Source of the DNA: Verrucomicrobiota bacterium
Lineage (GTDB): Bacteria > Verrucomicrobiota > Verrucomicrobiia > Limisphaerales > J093
Assembly (NCBI GenBank): GCA_027493615.1
Contig: JAOSKK010000023.1
Location: 124,001-188,000 of the forward strand
Length of the DNA: 64,000 bases
Reading direction: 5' to 3'
In this document: positions 1 to 10,096 of the stretch, piece after piece
How positions within the stretch are numbered: the first letter of the stretch is position 1
How the letters are laid out: each line of letters begins with the position of its first letter
The notes under the pieces: model-generated
The model's database searches: none
What the model was told of the DNA's origin: nothing
Seen by the model: only the letters and a program-made list of their open reading frames with translations
Position numbers and translations under genes: made by a program

Positions 1-1388
1 CGCTCGCTGGCCTGGCCGACGGCTGAGCAATGGTCAAGGGTGTTGCGACTGCAGGACTACAACACGCGGGTCGTGGTGTTGGGCACCACGCTGCTGGGCC
101 TCGCAGCGGGCGTCGTCGGGAGCTTCACGCTGCTCCGCAAACGGGCCCTGATGGGGGATGCGCTCAGCCACGCGATGCTGCCGGGGATCGGACTGGCCTT
201 CATGATCTCCGTGGCAGCCGGCGGGACGGGCAAGTCGTTGCCGGTGCTGTTGACCGGCGCGACGTTGAGCGGCTTGCTGGGGCTGGGGACCGTGTTGGCG
301 GTCCGCCATTTCACGCGGCTGAAGGAGGACACGGCCCTGGGCATCGTGCTGAGCGTGTACTTCGGCGCGGGCGTGGCGGTGTTGGGGGTGGTCCAGCGCA
401 TGGGCGAAGGTCACTCGGCCGGACTCGAGTCCTTCATCTACGGCAAGGCGGCTTCGCTGGTGGCGGCGGACACGGCGGTGATCGCGGTGGCCAGTGCGTT
501 GGTCATCGGGGTGAGCGCGCTGCTGTTCAAGGAGTTCCGGCTGCTGTGTTTTGACGCCGGTTACGCGGCGACCCAGGGTTGGCCGGTGGTGCGGCTGGAT
601 CTGGTGATGATGAGCCTGGTCGTCGTGGTCACCGTGATCGGCCTCCAGGCCGTGGGGTTGGTCCTGATCATCGCCCTGCTGATCATCCCGGCGGCGGCGG
701 CGCGGTTCTGGACCGAGCGATTGCGCACCCTGACGTGGATCGCGGCCGGGATGGGCGCGGCCTCGTGCGCGATCGGGGCTGCCGCGAGTGCGTTGCTCCC
801 GAACCTGCCGTCCGGCGCAATGATTGTGCTGGTCAGCACCGGCCTGTTCCTGCTGAGCCTGCTGGGGGTCGCGAACGCGGCCCGATTCTCCGCTGGCAAC
901 GCCGGCGCGCGCTCAATCGCAAGGTCCGCCGGCAACATGTGCTGCGCGCCGTGTACGAGTGGAGTGAAGCGACGGCGGCCGGCCGGCCCGGAACGCCGGC
1001 GCTCACGGTGCCCTCGGTGCCCCTCCCGGCGCTCTTGGCTCGCCGTTCGTGGTCGGCCCGCGAGCTCAGCCGGGAACTTGACCGCGCCGCGAAGGACGGG
1101 TTGCTCGAGCGGCGTGCCGATCAAACCGTGGCGTTGACGAAGTCCGGACTGACCGAGGCCGCCCGCGTCGTGCGCAACCACCGACTGTGGGAGGTCTTCC
1201 TGATCACGTATGCCGACATTGCGCCGTCCCATGTGGACCGGGACGCGGATGCGATTGAGCACGTGCTCGGGACCGACCTGGTGGCGGAACTGGAGTCCCT
1301 GCTCGCACGGCAACCGTCACCGCCTGCCGTGCCTCTGAGCCCGCACACCATCGCCGGTGTGCCGGCGTCAGGCTCAAGCGGAACCTGA
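1..1388 (+). CDS. Metal (Mn/Zn/Fe) ABC-3 permease fused to a DtxR-like domain; 5' partial, frameshifted
   Basis: Inner-membrane permease of a manganese/zinc/iron ABC importer. The frame is open from base 1, so the start lies upstream. About eight hydrophobic segments follow, with the ABC-3 signature GDALSHAMLPGIG near the start. After LFLLSLLG the homology moves to another frame, which continues RRRALNRKVRRQHVLRAVYEW and a winged-helix/dimerisation region ending ...LESLLARQPSPP. That is the layout of permeases with a C-terminal DtxR/MntR-like metal-sensing domain. The two halves join perfectly if one G is added to the GGGGG run at 864-868, so the break is probably a sequence error. The gene lies 7 nt before the second permease, as in mntB/mntC-type operons; the ATPase and binding protein would be upstream. 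The metal cannot be told from sequence. Confidence 0.85.
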
Positions 1389-1395
1389 ACCGACC

Positions 1396-2311
1396 ATGCT
1401 CGCGCGCGTGCTGGAGAGTCTGCGTTCCTGGGAATGGGCCCTGGACGGCTGGATTGTCGTCGCGGGGGGCGCTTTGTGCGGCGGCCAGCGCGCTGGTGGG
1501 ATCGTTCCTGGTTCTTCGCCGGATGAGCATGATGGGGGATGCGATCAGTCACGCGGTGTTGCCAGGGTTGGCGGTGGCGTTTCTGGTCACGGGAAGTCGG
1601 GCGAGCGTGCCGATGTTCCTGGGGGCGGCGGTCGTGGGGGTCCTGACGGCGCTGTTCACCGAGTGGGTGCGCGGTCTTGGGAAGGTGGACGAGGGGGCAA
1701 GCATGGGCGTGGTGTTCACGTCGTTGTTTGCGCTGGGCCTGCTGCTGGTGGTGCAGGCCGCCGACCATGTGGACTTGGATCCTGGCTGTGTGCTGTATGG
1801 GGCCATCGAACTGACGCCACTGGACACCGTCACCCTGGCCGGACGCGAGGTGCCGCGAGTGGTGGTGATGTTGGGAGTGGTGTTCCTGCTGAATCTCACC
1901 TGCGTGCTGGTGCTCTACAAGGAACTCCAGATCAGCTCTTTCGACCCGGCGCTGGCCACCACGCTGGGGATCAACGCGCGCGGGCTGCATTTCCTGCTGA
2001 TGACGCTGGTGGCGGTGACGGCGGTGGCCTCGTTCGAGACGGTGGGCAACATCCTGGTGGTGGCGATGCTGGTGGTGCCGGCGGCGACGGCGTTTCTGTT
2101 GACGCGACGGCTGAGCGTGCTGCTGGTGCTGGCGGTGGGGTTCGGGGTGGGTTCGGCGGTGGTGGGACACGTGGCGGCGCTGGCGGTGCCGGCGGCCTTT
2201 GGCTACGCGAGCACGAACACGGCGGGGATGATGGCGTTGACGTCGGGCGTGGGGCTTCTGGTGGTCATGGTCGTGACCCTCCTTCGGCGGGGTCAGCCCT
2301 TAAGGGATTAA
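1396..2311 (+). CDS. Second metal ABC-3 family permease (frameshifted near its start)
   Basis: Partner permease of the preceding gene. The ATG at 1396 begins MLARVLESLRSWEWALDG. The frame changes in the G run at 1464-1469, where one G too many is present, and continues GALCAAASALVGSFLVLRRMSMMGDAISHAVLPG to the TAA at 2311. The conserved GDAISHAVLPGLA motif and about eight membrane segments define the ABC-3 (MntB/ZnuB/TroCD) family. Joined length is about 305 residues, normal for the family and without the DtxR-like extension of its neighbour. Two unequal permeases suggest a heterodimeric pore. A start at 1454 would remove the first helix and is unlikely. Confidence 0.85.
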
Positions 2312-2399
2312 GGGCTCGCCCGGCCACCCGCTCCCAATGGACGGCCTTTGAAGGTCCTGCGCGGAGGGGTCCGAAAGGGGGGCCAGGGCCTCTTTACCG

Positions 2400-2503
2400 T
2401 CCGTAGGCGCCGACGTGAGGAGGCGTTGGAAGCGGGGGAGAGCCGCTCCGCCTCCTCACGTCGGTACCCACCCCATCGGCTCCTGACGTCGGCGCCTACG
2501 GAC
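2400..2503. repeat. REP-like palindromic cluster, GTAGGCGCCGACGT family
   Basis: Three copies of one short palindromic repeat sit between the permease operon and the convergent SDR gene. A forward copy starts GTAGGCGCCGACGTGAGGAG at 2403. A reversed copy lies at 2449-2468 and a second reversed copy at 2480-2499, so the block can fold into a long hairpin. A fourth copy is at 9419. The leading GTAG tetranucleotide is the hallmark of REP elements moved by RAYT-type Y1 transposases. The block may also end transcription from both sides. Confidence 0.7.
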
Positions 2504-2538
2504 GCTCGCGGTTCCCGGCCGGGTGTGAACAACCCGGG

Positions 2539-3249
2539 TCAGCGGGGACGAACGATGAGTTCCTCGACGATGACGTGGGCCGGGAGATTGACGCACAGCA
2601 GGACGCACTCAGCGACGTCATCGGCGCGGAGCATCCGGGCACGGGCCTCGGCGTCGGGCGGGTGCGGTCGCTGGTCCAGCAGGGGCGTGTCGATGTCTCC
2701 GGGGAAGATGGCACAGGCCCGCACCCCGCGGCTGCGTTCCTCGGCATTGATGCTCTGCGTGAGGCCGGCGAGGCCGAACTTCGACATCACATAGGCGGGC
2801 CCCGCCTTTGGGCTCGCGGCCTTGCCGGCGTCGGAAACGATGTTGATGATCGTGCCCGATCCCCGCTGGCGCATGCCCGGCAGGAACGCCTGCACGCAGA
2901 AGAACGCGCCGTGCAAGTTGGTGTTCATGATGTCGAGGTAGTCCCGCAAGGAGAGCCCCTCGAGCGCCCGACGCGGCACGTTGGTCCCGGCGGCGTTCAC
3001 CAGCAGCTCAACCGGGCCCAACTCGGCCTTGATCCGGTCCCCGAGACGGGTGACCGCGGCGACGTCGCGCAGGTCACAGGGAGTCGGCAGGCATTGATCG
3101 GCATGGGGGTCCGCCGCGGCGCGGGTTTGCTCGAGGGACTCCAGGTGGCGTCCCACGAGCGCCACCCGCCAACCTTGCGCGGCCAGGCGAACAGCCACCG
3201 CCCGGCCCACACCGCTTCCAGCGCCGGTGACAACAGCGTTTTGGTTCAT
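2539..3249 (-). CDS. Short-chain dehydrogenase/reductase (SDR)
   Basis: Cytoplasmic NAD(P)-dependent oxidoreductase of 236 residues, the usual length of a classical SDR. Visible motifs are the glycine-rich cofactor site TGAGSGVG (8-15), NAAG (85-88), catalytic Ser139, and the YxxxK pair Tyr153/Lys157. The PGDIDTPL segment is the usual post-catalytic PG motif. The substrate cannot be assigned. The gene stands alone, converging on the metal-permease operon across a palindromic repeat block, with a pseudopilin gene upstream on the same strand at 93 nt. Confidence 0.88.
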   Translation of the reverse strand: MNQNAVVTGAGSGVGRAVAVRLAAQGWRVALVGRHLESLEQTRAAADPHADQCLPTPCDLRDVAAVTRLGDRIKAELGPVELLVNAAGTNVPRRALEGLSLRDYLDIMNTNLHGAFFCVQAFLPGMRQRGSGTIINIVSDAGKAASPKAGPAYVMSKFGLAGLTQSINAEERSRGVRACAIFPGDIDTPLLDQRPHPPDAEARARMLRADDVAECVLLCVNLPAHVIVEELIVRPR

Positions 3250-3342
3250 GAGGGGAAGGCCCTTTCCGAGGGTTCCTTGCGGGGAATGCCCGAGGTGGAG
3301 AGGGAAATGGAGGGGAGGGGAAGGCTGGGAAGCTCCGCGGGA

Positions 3343-4207
3343 TCAGCGCGTGTTCAGACTCGAGGTGCGGTCCGAGAGCCAGATCATGTCCTGGTTGTTC
3401 GGGGACTCGACATTCAGGGTCAACTGTCCGTTGTTCTTGGCGGGCGGTTTGGTGCGGGGATCCAGCCACTTCTTGATCTCGGCATGGCCGTCGGCGAAGG
3501 AGATGCCCGCGGCGCCGTTATGGTAGCTGGCGGGGAAGTCGATGATGCGTGCGCGGGCGGGGGCCTCGACCATCATGTTTGCGAACCCGCCGGCATTGAT
3601 GCTGTCGGGATGTTCGTCCAGCATGACGTAGCACTGGGAAGGGGGCGGGGCCACAATGTCGACGGTCTTGTAGAAGACACGGTATTTCTTCGAGCTGACG
3701 TTGGCCTGGAACCCCGCCGGGTCGAGCCAATCGCCCGGCCCTCCATAGGCCTGGCTCATGCCCATGCTGCGCACCCGCAGGAACGTTCCGCCGGCATTGC
3801 GGACGGTGCTGCGATCGGCGGGGCAGTGGTAGACCTCGACCGCAGTCAGGTAATGGGCGAATTTCGAGCGGGCCGGGTCGCGGAGGGCGGCGGTGTTGGT
3901 GTTGTCGGGGGTTGCCGCCATTGAAATCCAGCCATCCATCCACCCAGGCGGTGGGCTCAACCGGCCGCACATAGCCCGAGGAGGTCACTTTGTCGTGGTT
4001 GTCGTCGGCGTACATCTGCCAAACGAGCTGGAGCTGCTTGAGATTGCCCATGCACTTGATGCCGTGCGCCTTGGCTTTGGCCCGGGCGAGGGCAGGCAAC
4101 AACATGCCCGCGAGGATGGCAATGATCGCGATCACCACCAGCAACTCGATCAGCGTAAAGGCCCCGCGGCGCCGCGCACCGCCGGCACTCGGGCACCGAA
4201 CAGACAT
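3343..4207 (-). CDS. Type II secretion-like pseudopilin (H-X9-DG family), frameshifted
   Basis: Exported pseudopilin-like protein. After a short basic leader comes the prepilin peptidase site [13 protein letters not shown], followed by a hydrophobic helix, then [16 protein letters not shown], typical of the Verrucomicrobia/Planctomycetes DUF1559-like H-X9-DG family. The C-terminal part ([30 protein letters not shown]) is in another frame. The frames join if one base is removed from the 5-nt run at 3907-3911. I start at ATG 4207; a GTG at 4219 is possible. It is transcribed away from xylA across a 201-nt divergent gap. Such genes are usually scattered and act outside a full pseudopilus cluster. 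Confidence 0.85.
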
Positions 4208-4408
4208 TGGCGTTTTCACGATGCCGGGCAGGATGGACCAGAACGGCGTCCGAGGCAAGCAGTGCCTGCGCAGGGCTGGGGAGGTCGCCGGTCGCCACTT
4301 CCGACGCGGATGCACCCGGCCGGCGTGCGAGCGGCGAACCAGGGTCACGCGACTCTTGTCAACACCCGCCTCCCTCACTAGGCTCCGCCCGAACATCGCG
4401 CGCTCAAC

Positions 4409-5743
4409 ATGAAGAAAGCCCACGTCTCCACCGAGTATTTTCCCGGCATCGGCCCCATCTCTTACGAGGGTCCGGACTCGAAGAATCCCCTGGCCTTCAA
4501 GTGGTACAACCCGGAAGAGATCGTCGAGGGTAAGCCGATGAAGGACCACCTTCGCTTCTCCGTGGTGTACTGGCACACGATCCGCGGCATCGGGGCGGAC
4601 ATGTTCAGCATGACCCGCGCGTGGCAACGGCCCTGGGAAGACGGCACCGACTCGCTCGACATGGCCCTCAAGCGCGTGGGGGTGCTCTTCGAGTTCTGCC
4701 AGAAACTGGGGGTGCCCTTCTACGCGTTTCACGACCGCGACGTGGCCCCGGAAGGCCGCAACCTCCGGGAGACCAACAAGAACCTCGACCGCGTGGTCCG
4801 CGAACTGAAGAAGTACCAGCGGGACACCGGCATCGGCCTCCTTTGGGGCACCGCCTGCCTGTTCGTCCATCCGCGCTACATGCATGGCGCCGCGACGAGC
4901 TGCAATGCCGACGTTTTCGCCCACGCCGCGGCCCAGGTGAAGAAGGCCATCGAGGTCACCCACGAGCTGGACGGCGCCGGCTATGTCTTTTGGGGCGGCC
5001 GCGAGGGGTACTCGACACTCCTGAACACCGACATGAAGCGCGAGCTGGATCATCTCGGCGCGTTCCTGCACATGGCCGTGGACTGGAAGAAGAAGATCGG
5101 CTTCCAGGGCCAGTTCTACATCGAGCCCAAGCCCAAGGAACCCACCAAGCACCAGTACGACTCCGACGCCGCCGCCTGTCTGAATTTCCTCCGGCAATAC
5201 AACCTGCTCAGCCACCTCAAGCTGAACCTCGAGACCAACCACGCCACCCTCGCCGGCCACACAATGCAGCATGACCTCGAAGTCGCCAGGGCCGCCGGCG
5301 CCCTCGGCAGCATCGACGCCAACACCGGCGACCTCCTCCTCGGCTGGGACACCGACCAGTTCCCCACCGACATCTATCTCACCACCCAGATCATGCTCAC
5401 CGTCCTCAAGTACGGGGGCTTCACCACGGGCGGCACCAACTTCGACGCGAAATGCCGCCGCGAAAGCTTCGAACCGGTCGACCTGTTCCACGCCCACATC
5501 GGTGGCATGGACGCCTTCGCCCGCGGCCTCAAGATCGCCGCCCGCATTCGCGCCGACGGTCGCCTCGCCGAATTCGTCCGCCAGCGCTACGCGTCCTGGG
5601 ACAGCGGCATCGGCCGGGACATCGAAAAGCGCAAGGTGGGCTTCGAGGAACTGGAGGCTCACGCGCTCAAGCTCGGCGAAGTCCGCAACAACGCGAGTGG
5701 CCGGCAGGAGATGCTCGAGAACCTCATCAACGAGTTCATCTGA
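4409..5743 (+). CDS. xylA: Xylose isomerase
   Basis: Interconverts D-xylose and D-xylulose (also glucose/fructose) in the cytoplasm. The 444 residues match class II xylose isomerases. The catalytic pair is in FHDRD (His108, Asp111). Metal-binding glutamates and aspartates lie in [38 protein letters not shown] and [10 protein letters not shown]. No xylulokinase gene adjoins it. It is followed after 4 nt by a Tat-exported Gfo/Idh/MocA protein, so the two are probably cotranscribed from the divergent promoter region 4208-4408. The reading frame is intact. Confidence 0.97.
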   Translation: MKKAHVSTEYFPGIGPISYEGPDSKNPLAFKWYNPEEIVEGKPMKDHLRFSVVYWHTIRGIGADMFSMTRAWQRPWEDGTDSLDMALKRVGVLFEFCQKLGVPFYAFHDRDVAPEGRNLRETNKNLDRVVRELKKYQRDTGIGLLWGTACLFVHPRYMHGAATSCNADVFAHAAAQVKKAIEVTHELDGAGYVFWGGREGYSTLLNTDMKRELDHLGAFLHMAVDWKKKIGFQGQFYIEPKPKEPTKHQYDSDAAACLNFLRQYNLLSHLKLNLETNHATLAGHTMQHDLEVARAAGALGSIDANTGDLLLGWDTDQFPTDIYLTTQIMLTVLKYGGFTTGGTNFDAKCRRESFEPVDLFHAHIGGMDAFARGLKIAARIRADGRLAEFVRQRYASWDSGIGRDIEKRKVGFEELEAHALKLGEVRNNASGRQEMLENLINEFI

Positions 5744-5747
5744 CCGC

Positions 5748-7061
5748 ATGAACACACTGACTCGTCGAGGCTTTCTCCAGCAGTCGGGCGCCCTTGCCAC
5801 CCTACCGGTGCTGGGGGGACTCCTCGCCCCCGCCGCCAGTCGCGCCGCCGCCAGCGAGAAGGTCCGGGTGGGCCTCATCGGCTGCGGCGGCATGGGCAAG
5901 GGTGACCTGTCCACCTTCTTCCTCAACCCGGAGGTTGAGTGCCCGGTCGTCTGTGATCCGGATGACCACCAGTGCGCCAGCGCCGCCACGCTGGTCGAGG
6001 AGAAGCGCGGGAAACGCCCCGACACCGTGAAGGACTTCCGGCGCGTCGTGGAGCGGGCGGATGTGGACGCGGTGATCGTGGCGACGCCCGATCACTGGCA
6101 TGCCTTGCCCACGGTGATGGCCTGCCAGGCGGGGAAGGACGTGTACGTGGAGAAACCTCTGGCCCTGACGATCGCCGAAGGCCGCGCCATGATCGAGGCC
6201 GCGAAGCGCCATGGCCGCGTCTGCCAAATGGGCGCTCAACGGTTGAGCAGCCCCACCTACCGCGAAGCCACGGATTTTGTCCGCTCGGGCCAGCTCGGCA
6301 AGGTCGGCCTCGTCCGCGCCTGGGCTTATCTCGACTGGATCCGGCCCATCGGCAATCCGCCTGACGCCGCGCCGCCGGCCCACCTCGACTACGACCTCTG
6401 GCTCGGACCCGCCCCCAAGCGCCCCTACAATCCGAACCGCTGCCACTTCAACTTCCGGTGGTTCTGGGACTACGCCGGCGGTTTGATGACCGACTGGGGC
6501 GTGCACCTCATCCAGGTGCTCCTGTGGGGCATGGGCAGCGAACCGCCGAAGGCCGTGATGTCCAGCGGCGGCAAGTACGTCCTCGAGGACAACTCCGAGA
6601 CGCCAGACACCCAGATGACCGTCTATGACTTCCCGGCCTACACCCTGGTCTGGGAACACAAGGTGGGCATCGGCCTCGGCCTCTACAACCGCCCGTGGGG
6701 CATGGCCTTCGTCGGCACCGAAGGCACCCTCGTCATCAACGACACCGGCTGGGAAATCCTCCGCGAGCCGAGCAAGGACGCCCTCGAACCAAAGAAGTTC
6801 CCCGGCGGTCCGGACCCGCGCCCGGCCCATGTCCGCAATTTCCTCGACTGCATGAAGTCGCGGCAGGCGCCCGTCGAGAACCTCGACGTCGGCCACCATG
6901 TCTCAACCGTCGCGCACCTGGGCAACATCGCGCTGCGCACCGGTCGTCGCATCGTCTGGGACCCCGCCGGCGAGTCGGTCGTGGGCGATGCGGAGGCGAA
7001 CGGGTTGGTGACCGTGCCGTACCGGGCGCCGTGGAAGCTGCCGTACCTGCGCCCGGCTTGA
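5748..7061 (+). CDS. Gfo/Idh/MocA family oxidoreductase with Tat signal
   Basis: NAD(P)-dependent oxidoreductase of 437 residues, probably acting on a sugar or inositol-like compound outside the cytoplasm. The N-terminus [14 protein letters not shown] is a twin-arginine signal followed by a hydrophobic stretch and an alanine-rich cleavage region. The Rossmann motif [11 protein letters not shown], the EKPLALT motif and the [17 protein letters not shown] segment define the Verrucomicrobia/Planctomycetes exported branch of this family. It starts 4 nt after xylA, which suggests translation from the same mRNA. The exact substrate is unknown. Confidence 0.9.
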   Translation: MNTLTRRGFLQQSGALATLPVLGGLLAPAASRAAASEKVRVGLIGCGGMGKGDLSTFFLNPEVECPVVCDPDDHQCASAATLVEEKRGKRPDTVKDFRRVVERADVDAVIVATPDHWHALPTVMACQAGKDVYVEKPLALTIAEGRAMIEAAKRHGRVCQMGAQRLSSPTYREATDFVRSGQLGKVGLVRAWAYLDWIRPIGNPPDAAPPAHLDYDLWLGPAPKRPYNPNRCHFNFRWFWDYAGGLMTDWGVHLIQVLLWGMGSEPPKAVMSSGGKYVLEDNSETPDTQMTVYDFPAYTLVWEHKVGIGLGLYNRPWGMAFVGTEGTLVINDTGWEILREPSKDALEPKKFPGGPDPRPAHVRNFLDCMKSRQAPVENLDVGHHVSTVAHLGNIALRTGRRIVWDPAGESVVGDAEANGLVTVPYRAPWKLPYLRPA

Positions 7062-7071
7062 GCAGGCCCGG

Positions 7072-9339
7072 TCACTCGACCGCCACTTCGTAGAGCATCC
7101 GCGCGCCGTTGGAGGCGTCGCCAGCCACGTCGGCGGTGAAGGTGAGTTGCCCCTCGTTCTTGGTCGAGGGCACTTCCGCCAGACGCCGACCGCTGGGGGC
7201 GAGCGCCCACACGCGATAACGCCCCGGCAAGGATGCCGCGAGGCTGACGTCCGCCTTGCCGGCGCGGATCAGGTGCGGCATCCGCCCCCAGTCGAGCAAG
7301 GTCTGGCGCGCTTCCTCGGCGTACTTGATGTCGGTGTTCTGCAGGTCGGTCAGGTGCGTGATCAACAGCCGTCGGCTGCCCCGGATGGGCTCGCGATCCA
7401 GCGCGCTGACCCAGACCGTCGCGTCCGCCCCCGCCATCCGGAGCGTCACGCCAGCCTGGGCGGCATGCACGGTCTGGCCGGCCGGGGCGTAACCGCCGGC
7501 GGTCCGTGGCGTGTCCAGGACGAGCCGGTCGCTCGGCGCGTCGATCCACACCTGGCCGGTCTCGCTCTGATAGCTCTTCCGGGCAGGATCCGTCACGTTC
7601 TCAGACGTCACCAGTCCGCGCTGTTTCACGGCACTCCAGAGGGCCGCGTCATCGATCCCGTACGGGTTGGCGATCAGCGCGTCCTTCGGGCCCCAGGCAT
7701 CGGCCGGCGTCTTCCATCCCAGCGGCAGGACCAGGTCATGCGGCAGCGTGCGCGCGGGCTCGGCCAGCCAATGCGTCCCGATGCGCGTCACCCAGGCCAG
7801 CCAATGCCACGAGGGCGCGAGTGTCGGAACCTTCTTGGGCGGTTCGGCCAGGTCGGCGGGCGTCATCACCACCGCCACGGAGTGGGGTGCGGGCTGAAGG
7901 TCCCCGCGCAGAAAGAGCAACAGGGATGCCCGTTCGGCGGCCTGACCCAGCGGATCGCAGGCCATGTCGAAGTAGTTGATGCGTGACGGGGTGAACATGG
8001 CTTCCCGGCTGTGGCTGTAGGCGAACCGCCAGATCCCGTCCCAATCCTGCAGCGCACCCAGGGCGCCCGTGAGAATGCCACCGACGCCGCGGAACCGGCC
8101 GGGGCCCGAGTAATTGTACTCGGTAATGGTGAACGGCCGGTCGAAGAGGCGTGTGAAGCTGAGGTTGCGCCCCCCGGTGGCGCCGCCGGCCAGCGGGCTG
8201 GTGTTCGGACAACGGCTGGGCAACCGCCACGACCCTTCGAGGAATTGCGGGTGATCGACGTAGAAATGGTCGTCCACGTAATCGTACACGGCGCGGGCCC
8301 CCTGGTCGGTGGTGAAGCGGGTCCAGGAGTTGGCGTTGCTCACCAAGGCGCGGCACCCGAGGTCTTCGCGCAGGAAGCGCTTCATCCGCGTTACCATGTC
8401 CCGCTCGGTTTCGGCGAAGAACCGGAGGCAGTCGCGCGTGCGCAGCTTGCTGTCGTAGATGTTCTCCGGCAACGCGACCGAGCCTTGCGCGAGTTCCTCG
8501 CCTTCGCCGAGTTCACCGCCCCAGGCTTTGGCGAGGGCGGCGCGATCGGGATAACGCCTGGCCAGCCAACCGTTCCAGGCCTGCTGCCACTCGGGGTAAG
8601 TGCGCAGGTCTTTGAGGAAATTGCCGAAGTTGCCCTCGTTGATCATCGACAGCCAGGCGAGGGCTGGCTCGTCGGCATAGCGGCGCTGGGTGTAGGGATT
8701 GACGTGATCGAGCAACGCGCGGCTGAAGGCCTTCCAGTTCTCAAAGGCCCCGGCGTGCACGGGTACCAGGATCTTGAACGTATCCATGGGCACCGATCCG
8801 TCGCGGTCCACGCCAATGTCACGCCAGGGCACGGGCCGGGACACAAAGAGATCCGTGGTGAGGTAAATGCCCCGGCGGATCAGGGCCGCCATCAGGTAGT
8901 CGAACTGGTCCAGCTTCTGCGGATTGAGCTTGGTCGTCGGCCGCTGTCCTTGGGTGAGATCGCGCTCGTAGTGATGGATGCGCAGGGCGTTGTAGCCGAG
9001 GCGAACCAGCCGCTCGGCCAACCGGTCGGCCTCTTCCTTCGACATGTAGTGCGCGCCGAAACACAGGTTCACGCCGTAGAAGCGACGCGACACCTCAGGA
9101 GAACTCTCGAACGCGAAGTGCCCTGCCCGATTCACGATCACCCAGCCGTGTTTGCCCGCCGGGGCGTCGACCATCCCCATCGTCGAGAAATCCAGGGCCG
9201 ATCCAGGTTCGATGTCCAACTCAGGTTGCAGCGGGATCCAGTCAGGACCGGCGGTGAGGGTCACCGGCGCGGCGGGTTCAGCAGCGGAAGCGCAGGTCAG
9301 CGCAGCGACCAGGCAGGTGGGAAGGAGCAAAGCTTTCAT
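7072..9339 (-). CDS. Secreted clan-A glycoside hydrolase-like protein
   Basis: Exported protein of 755 residues with a signal peptide ending near CASAA (20). A (beta/alpha)8 domain, about 85-480, resembles GH5/GH42-type enzymes. Likely acid/base Glu235 is in SMINEGNFG and likely nucleophile Glu407 in ITEYNYSG. A beta-rich C-terminal region follows, with TADVAGDASNG near the end. I chose the start at the codon giving a clean signal peptide; the frame is open further upstream. It converges on the xylA operon with only 10 nt between stops. The substrate is not predictable; a beta-glycan is likely. Confidence 0.8.
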   Translation of the reverse strand: MKALLLPTCLVAALTCASAAEPAAPVTLTAGPDWIPLQPELDIEPGSALDFSTMGMVDAPAGKHGWVIVNRAGHFAFESSPEVSRRFYGVNLCFGAHYMSKEEADRLAERLVRLGYNALRIHHYERDLTQGQRPTTKLNPQKLDQFDYLMAALIRRGIYLTTDLFVSRPVPWRDIGVDRDGSVPMDTFKILVPVHAGAFENWKAFSRALLDHVNPYTQRRYADEPALAWLSMINEGNFGNFLKDLRTYPEWQQAWNGWLARRYPDRAALAKAWGGELGEGEELAQGSVALPENIYDSKLRTRDCLRFFAETERDMVTRMKRFLREDLGCRALVSNANSWTRFTTDQGARAVYDYVDDHFYVDHPQFLEGSWRLPSRCPNTSPLAGGATGGRNLSFTRLFDRPFTITEYNYSGPGRFRGVGGILTGALGALQDWDGIWRFAYSHSREAMFTPSRINYFDMACDPLGQAAERASLLLFLRGDLQPAPHSVAVVMTPADLAEPPKKVPTLAPSWHWLAWVTRIGTHWLAEPARTLPHDLVLPLGWKTPADAWGPKDALIANPYGIDDAALWSAVKQRGLVTSENVTDPARKSYQSETGQVWIDAPSDRLVLDTPRTAGGYAPAGQTVHAAQAGVTLRMAGADATVWVSALDREPIRGSRRLLITHLTDLQNTDIKYAEEARQTLLDWGRMPHLIRAGKADVSLAASLPGRYRVWALAPSGRRLAEVPSTKNEGQLTFTADVAGDASNGARMLYEVAVE

Positions 9340-9376
9340 GGCAGAACACGGGCTGATGTCGGCCGGCAGCCTCCTG

Positions 9377-9652
9377 TCAAATCGGCCATCCGACAAGCCA
9401 AAGTGCTGGCCTTGGGCTGTAGGCGCCGACGTCAGGGAGGAACTCGTAGACGCGGTCGGGTTCGAGTGGCTTGAGGACGACTCGCTCCACCGCCGTCCCG
9501 ACCAGTTGGCCGATCAGGGTGTGCGAGCCCTCGCCGGCGGTGAGCTGTTCCCCGAGACGCAGGCCGTACCGCGCCCGTTGCTCGGCCGCCGCCGGATCAC
9601 CGGCCTCGAGATAGCGCGTTTCCAACGCGGCCATCACGATGCGTGCGCGCAT
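9377..9652 (-). CDS. Small hypothetical protein, possibly a remnant ending in a REP copy
   Basis: A 91-residue frame. Residues 9-60 (ETRYLEAGDPAAAEQRARYG, then LRLGEQLTAGEG and LIGQLVGTAV) resemble helical repeats of larger Verrucomicrobia proteins that carry LISQLV motifs. The last residues are encoded by a GTAGGCGCCGACGT repeat and then read towards the neighbouring gene, so the natural C-terminus may have been lost. It has no clear start signal. I regard it as a possible gene fragment. Confidence 0.35.
   Translation of the reverse strand: MRARIVMAALETRYLEAGDPAAAEQRARYGLRLGEQLTAGEGSHTLIGQLVGTAVERVVLKPLEPDRVYEFLPDVGAYSPRPALWLVGWPI
9419..9440 (+). repeat. Single REP-like copy, GTAGGCGCCGACGT family
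   Basis: The 18-nt sequence starting GTAGGCGCCGACGTCAGG is identical in its core to the cluster at 2403-2499. It lies at the 3' end of a small leftward frame and just upstream of the secreted glycosidase gene. Confidence 0.65.
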
Positions 9653-9775
9653 GCCGATTGGACAGGGCCGGGCCTACGGCGTCACATCGTCAACGGGCGA
9701 GGAGAGCCGGCGCGGGACCGGACGCAGGGGGAAGGCGTTTGAACGAAAACCGTCCCGCGCCTGTCGGAGCCCATC

Positions 9776-10087
9776 ATGAAGCGCGCGCATGTAGTGGTTC
9801 CTTGGGAAGCAGGCCTGCATCTCCGCCCCGCCTCGAAACTGGTGCGACTCGCTCAGCAATTCCGCGCGACCGTCCTCATTCGCTGTGGCGAAAGGATCGC
9901 CAACCTCGGCAGCATCCTGAGCGTCGTCGCGCTGTGCGCCGTGGCGGGAACCACACTCGAGGTGCAGGCGGCCGGCGAGGATGAAGTCGAAGCCATCCGC
10001 GCCGTGGAAGCCGCCTTCACACTCGAAGGCGCCCTGGGCGAGAGCCACGACCCAACCCGCAGACCCGCCGATCCGCAGATCCGCTGA
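9776..10087 (+). CDS. ptsH: HPr-family phosphocarrier protein
   Basis: Small cytoplasmic phosphocarrier, 103 residues (HPr is usually 85-90). Phosphorylatable His15 is in GLHLRP and Ser46 in LGSIL, so both the PEP-dependent and the HPr-kinase-dependent sites are kept. The segment [20 protein letters not shown] matches the family's second half. No EI or EII gene is nearby. In organisms without a full PTS such HPr proteins are thought to be regulatory; that role is inference here. The last 15 residues look like tail added by the GC-rich spacer. Confidence 0.85.
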   Translation: MKRAHVVVPWEAGLHLRPASKLVRLAQQFRATVLIRCGERIANLGSILSVVALCAVAGTTLEVQAAGEDEVEAIRAVEAAFTLEGALGESHDPTRRPADPQIR

Positions 10088-10096
10088 CCGCCGGAT

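Noticed and set aside
34-414. Leftward open frames opposite the first permease gene
   Set aside because: Their proteins are His/Arg/Gln-rich without homology. They mirror the codon bias of the real gene on the other strand, as happens at very high GC.
864-868. Programmed ribosomal frameshifting in the ABC permease and others
   Set aside because: There are too many sites of both signs in unrelated genes, without a common slippery heptamer or downstream structure. Sequence error is simpler.
3518-6025. 835-codon leftward frame across xylA and the following oxidoreductase gene
   Set aside because: Only its last part (the pseudopilin start at 4207) is real. The rest is antisense to xylA, which has a complete family match.
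9643-9984. Rightward 113-codon frame across the HPr start
   Set aside because: It overlaps HPr in another frame, and HPr has its active-site His15 and Ser46.
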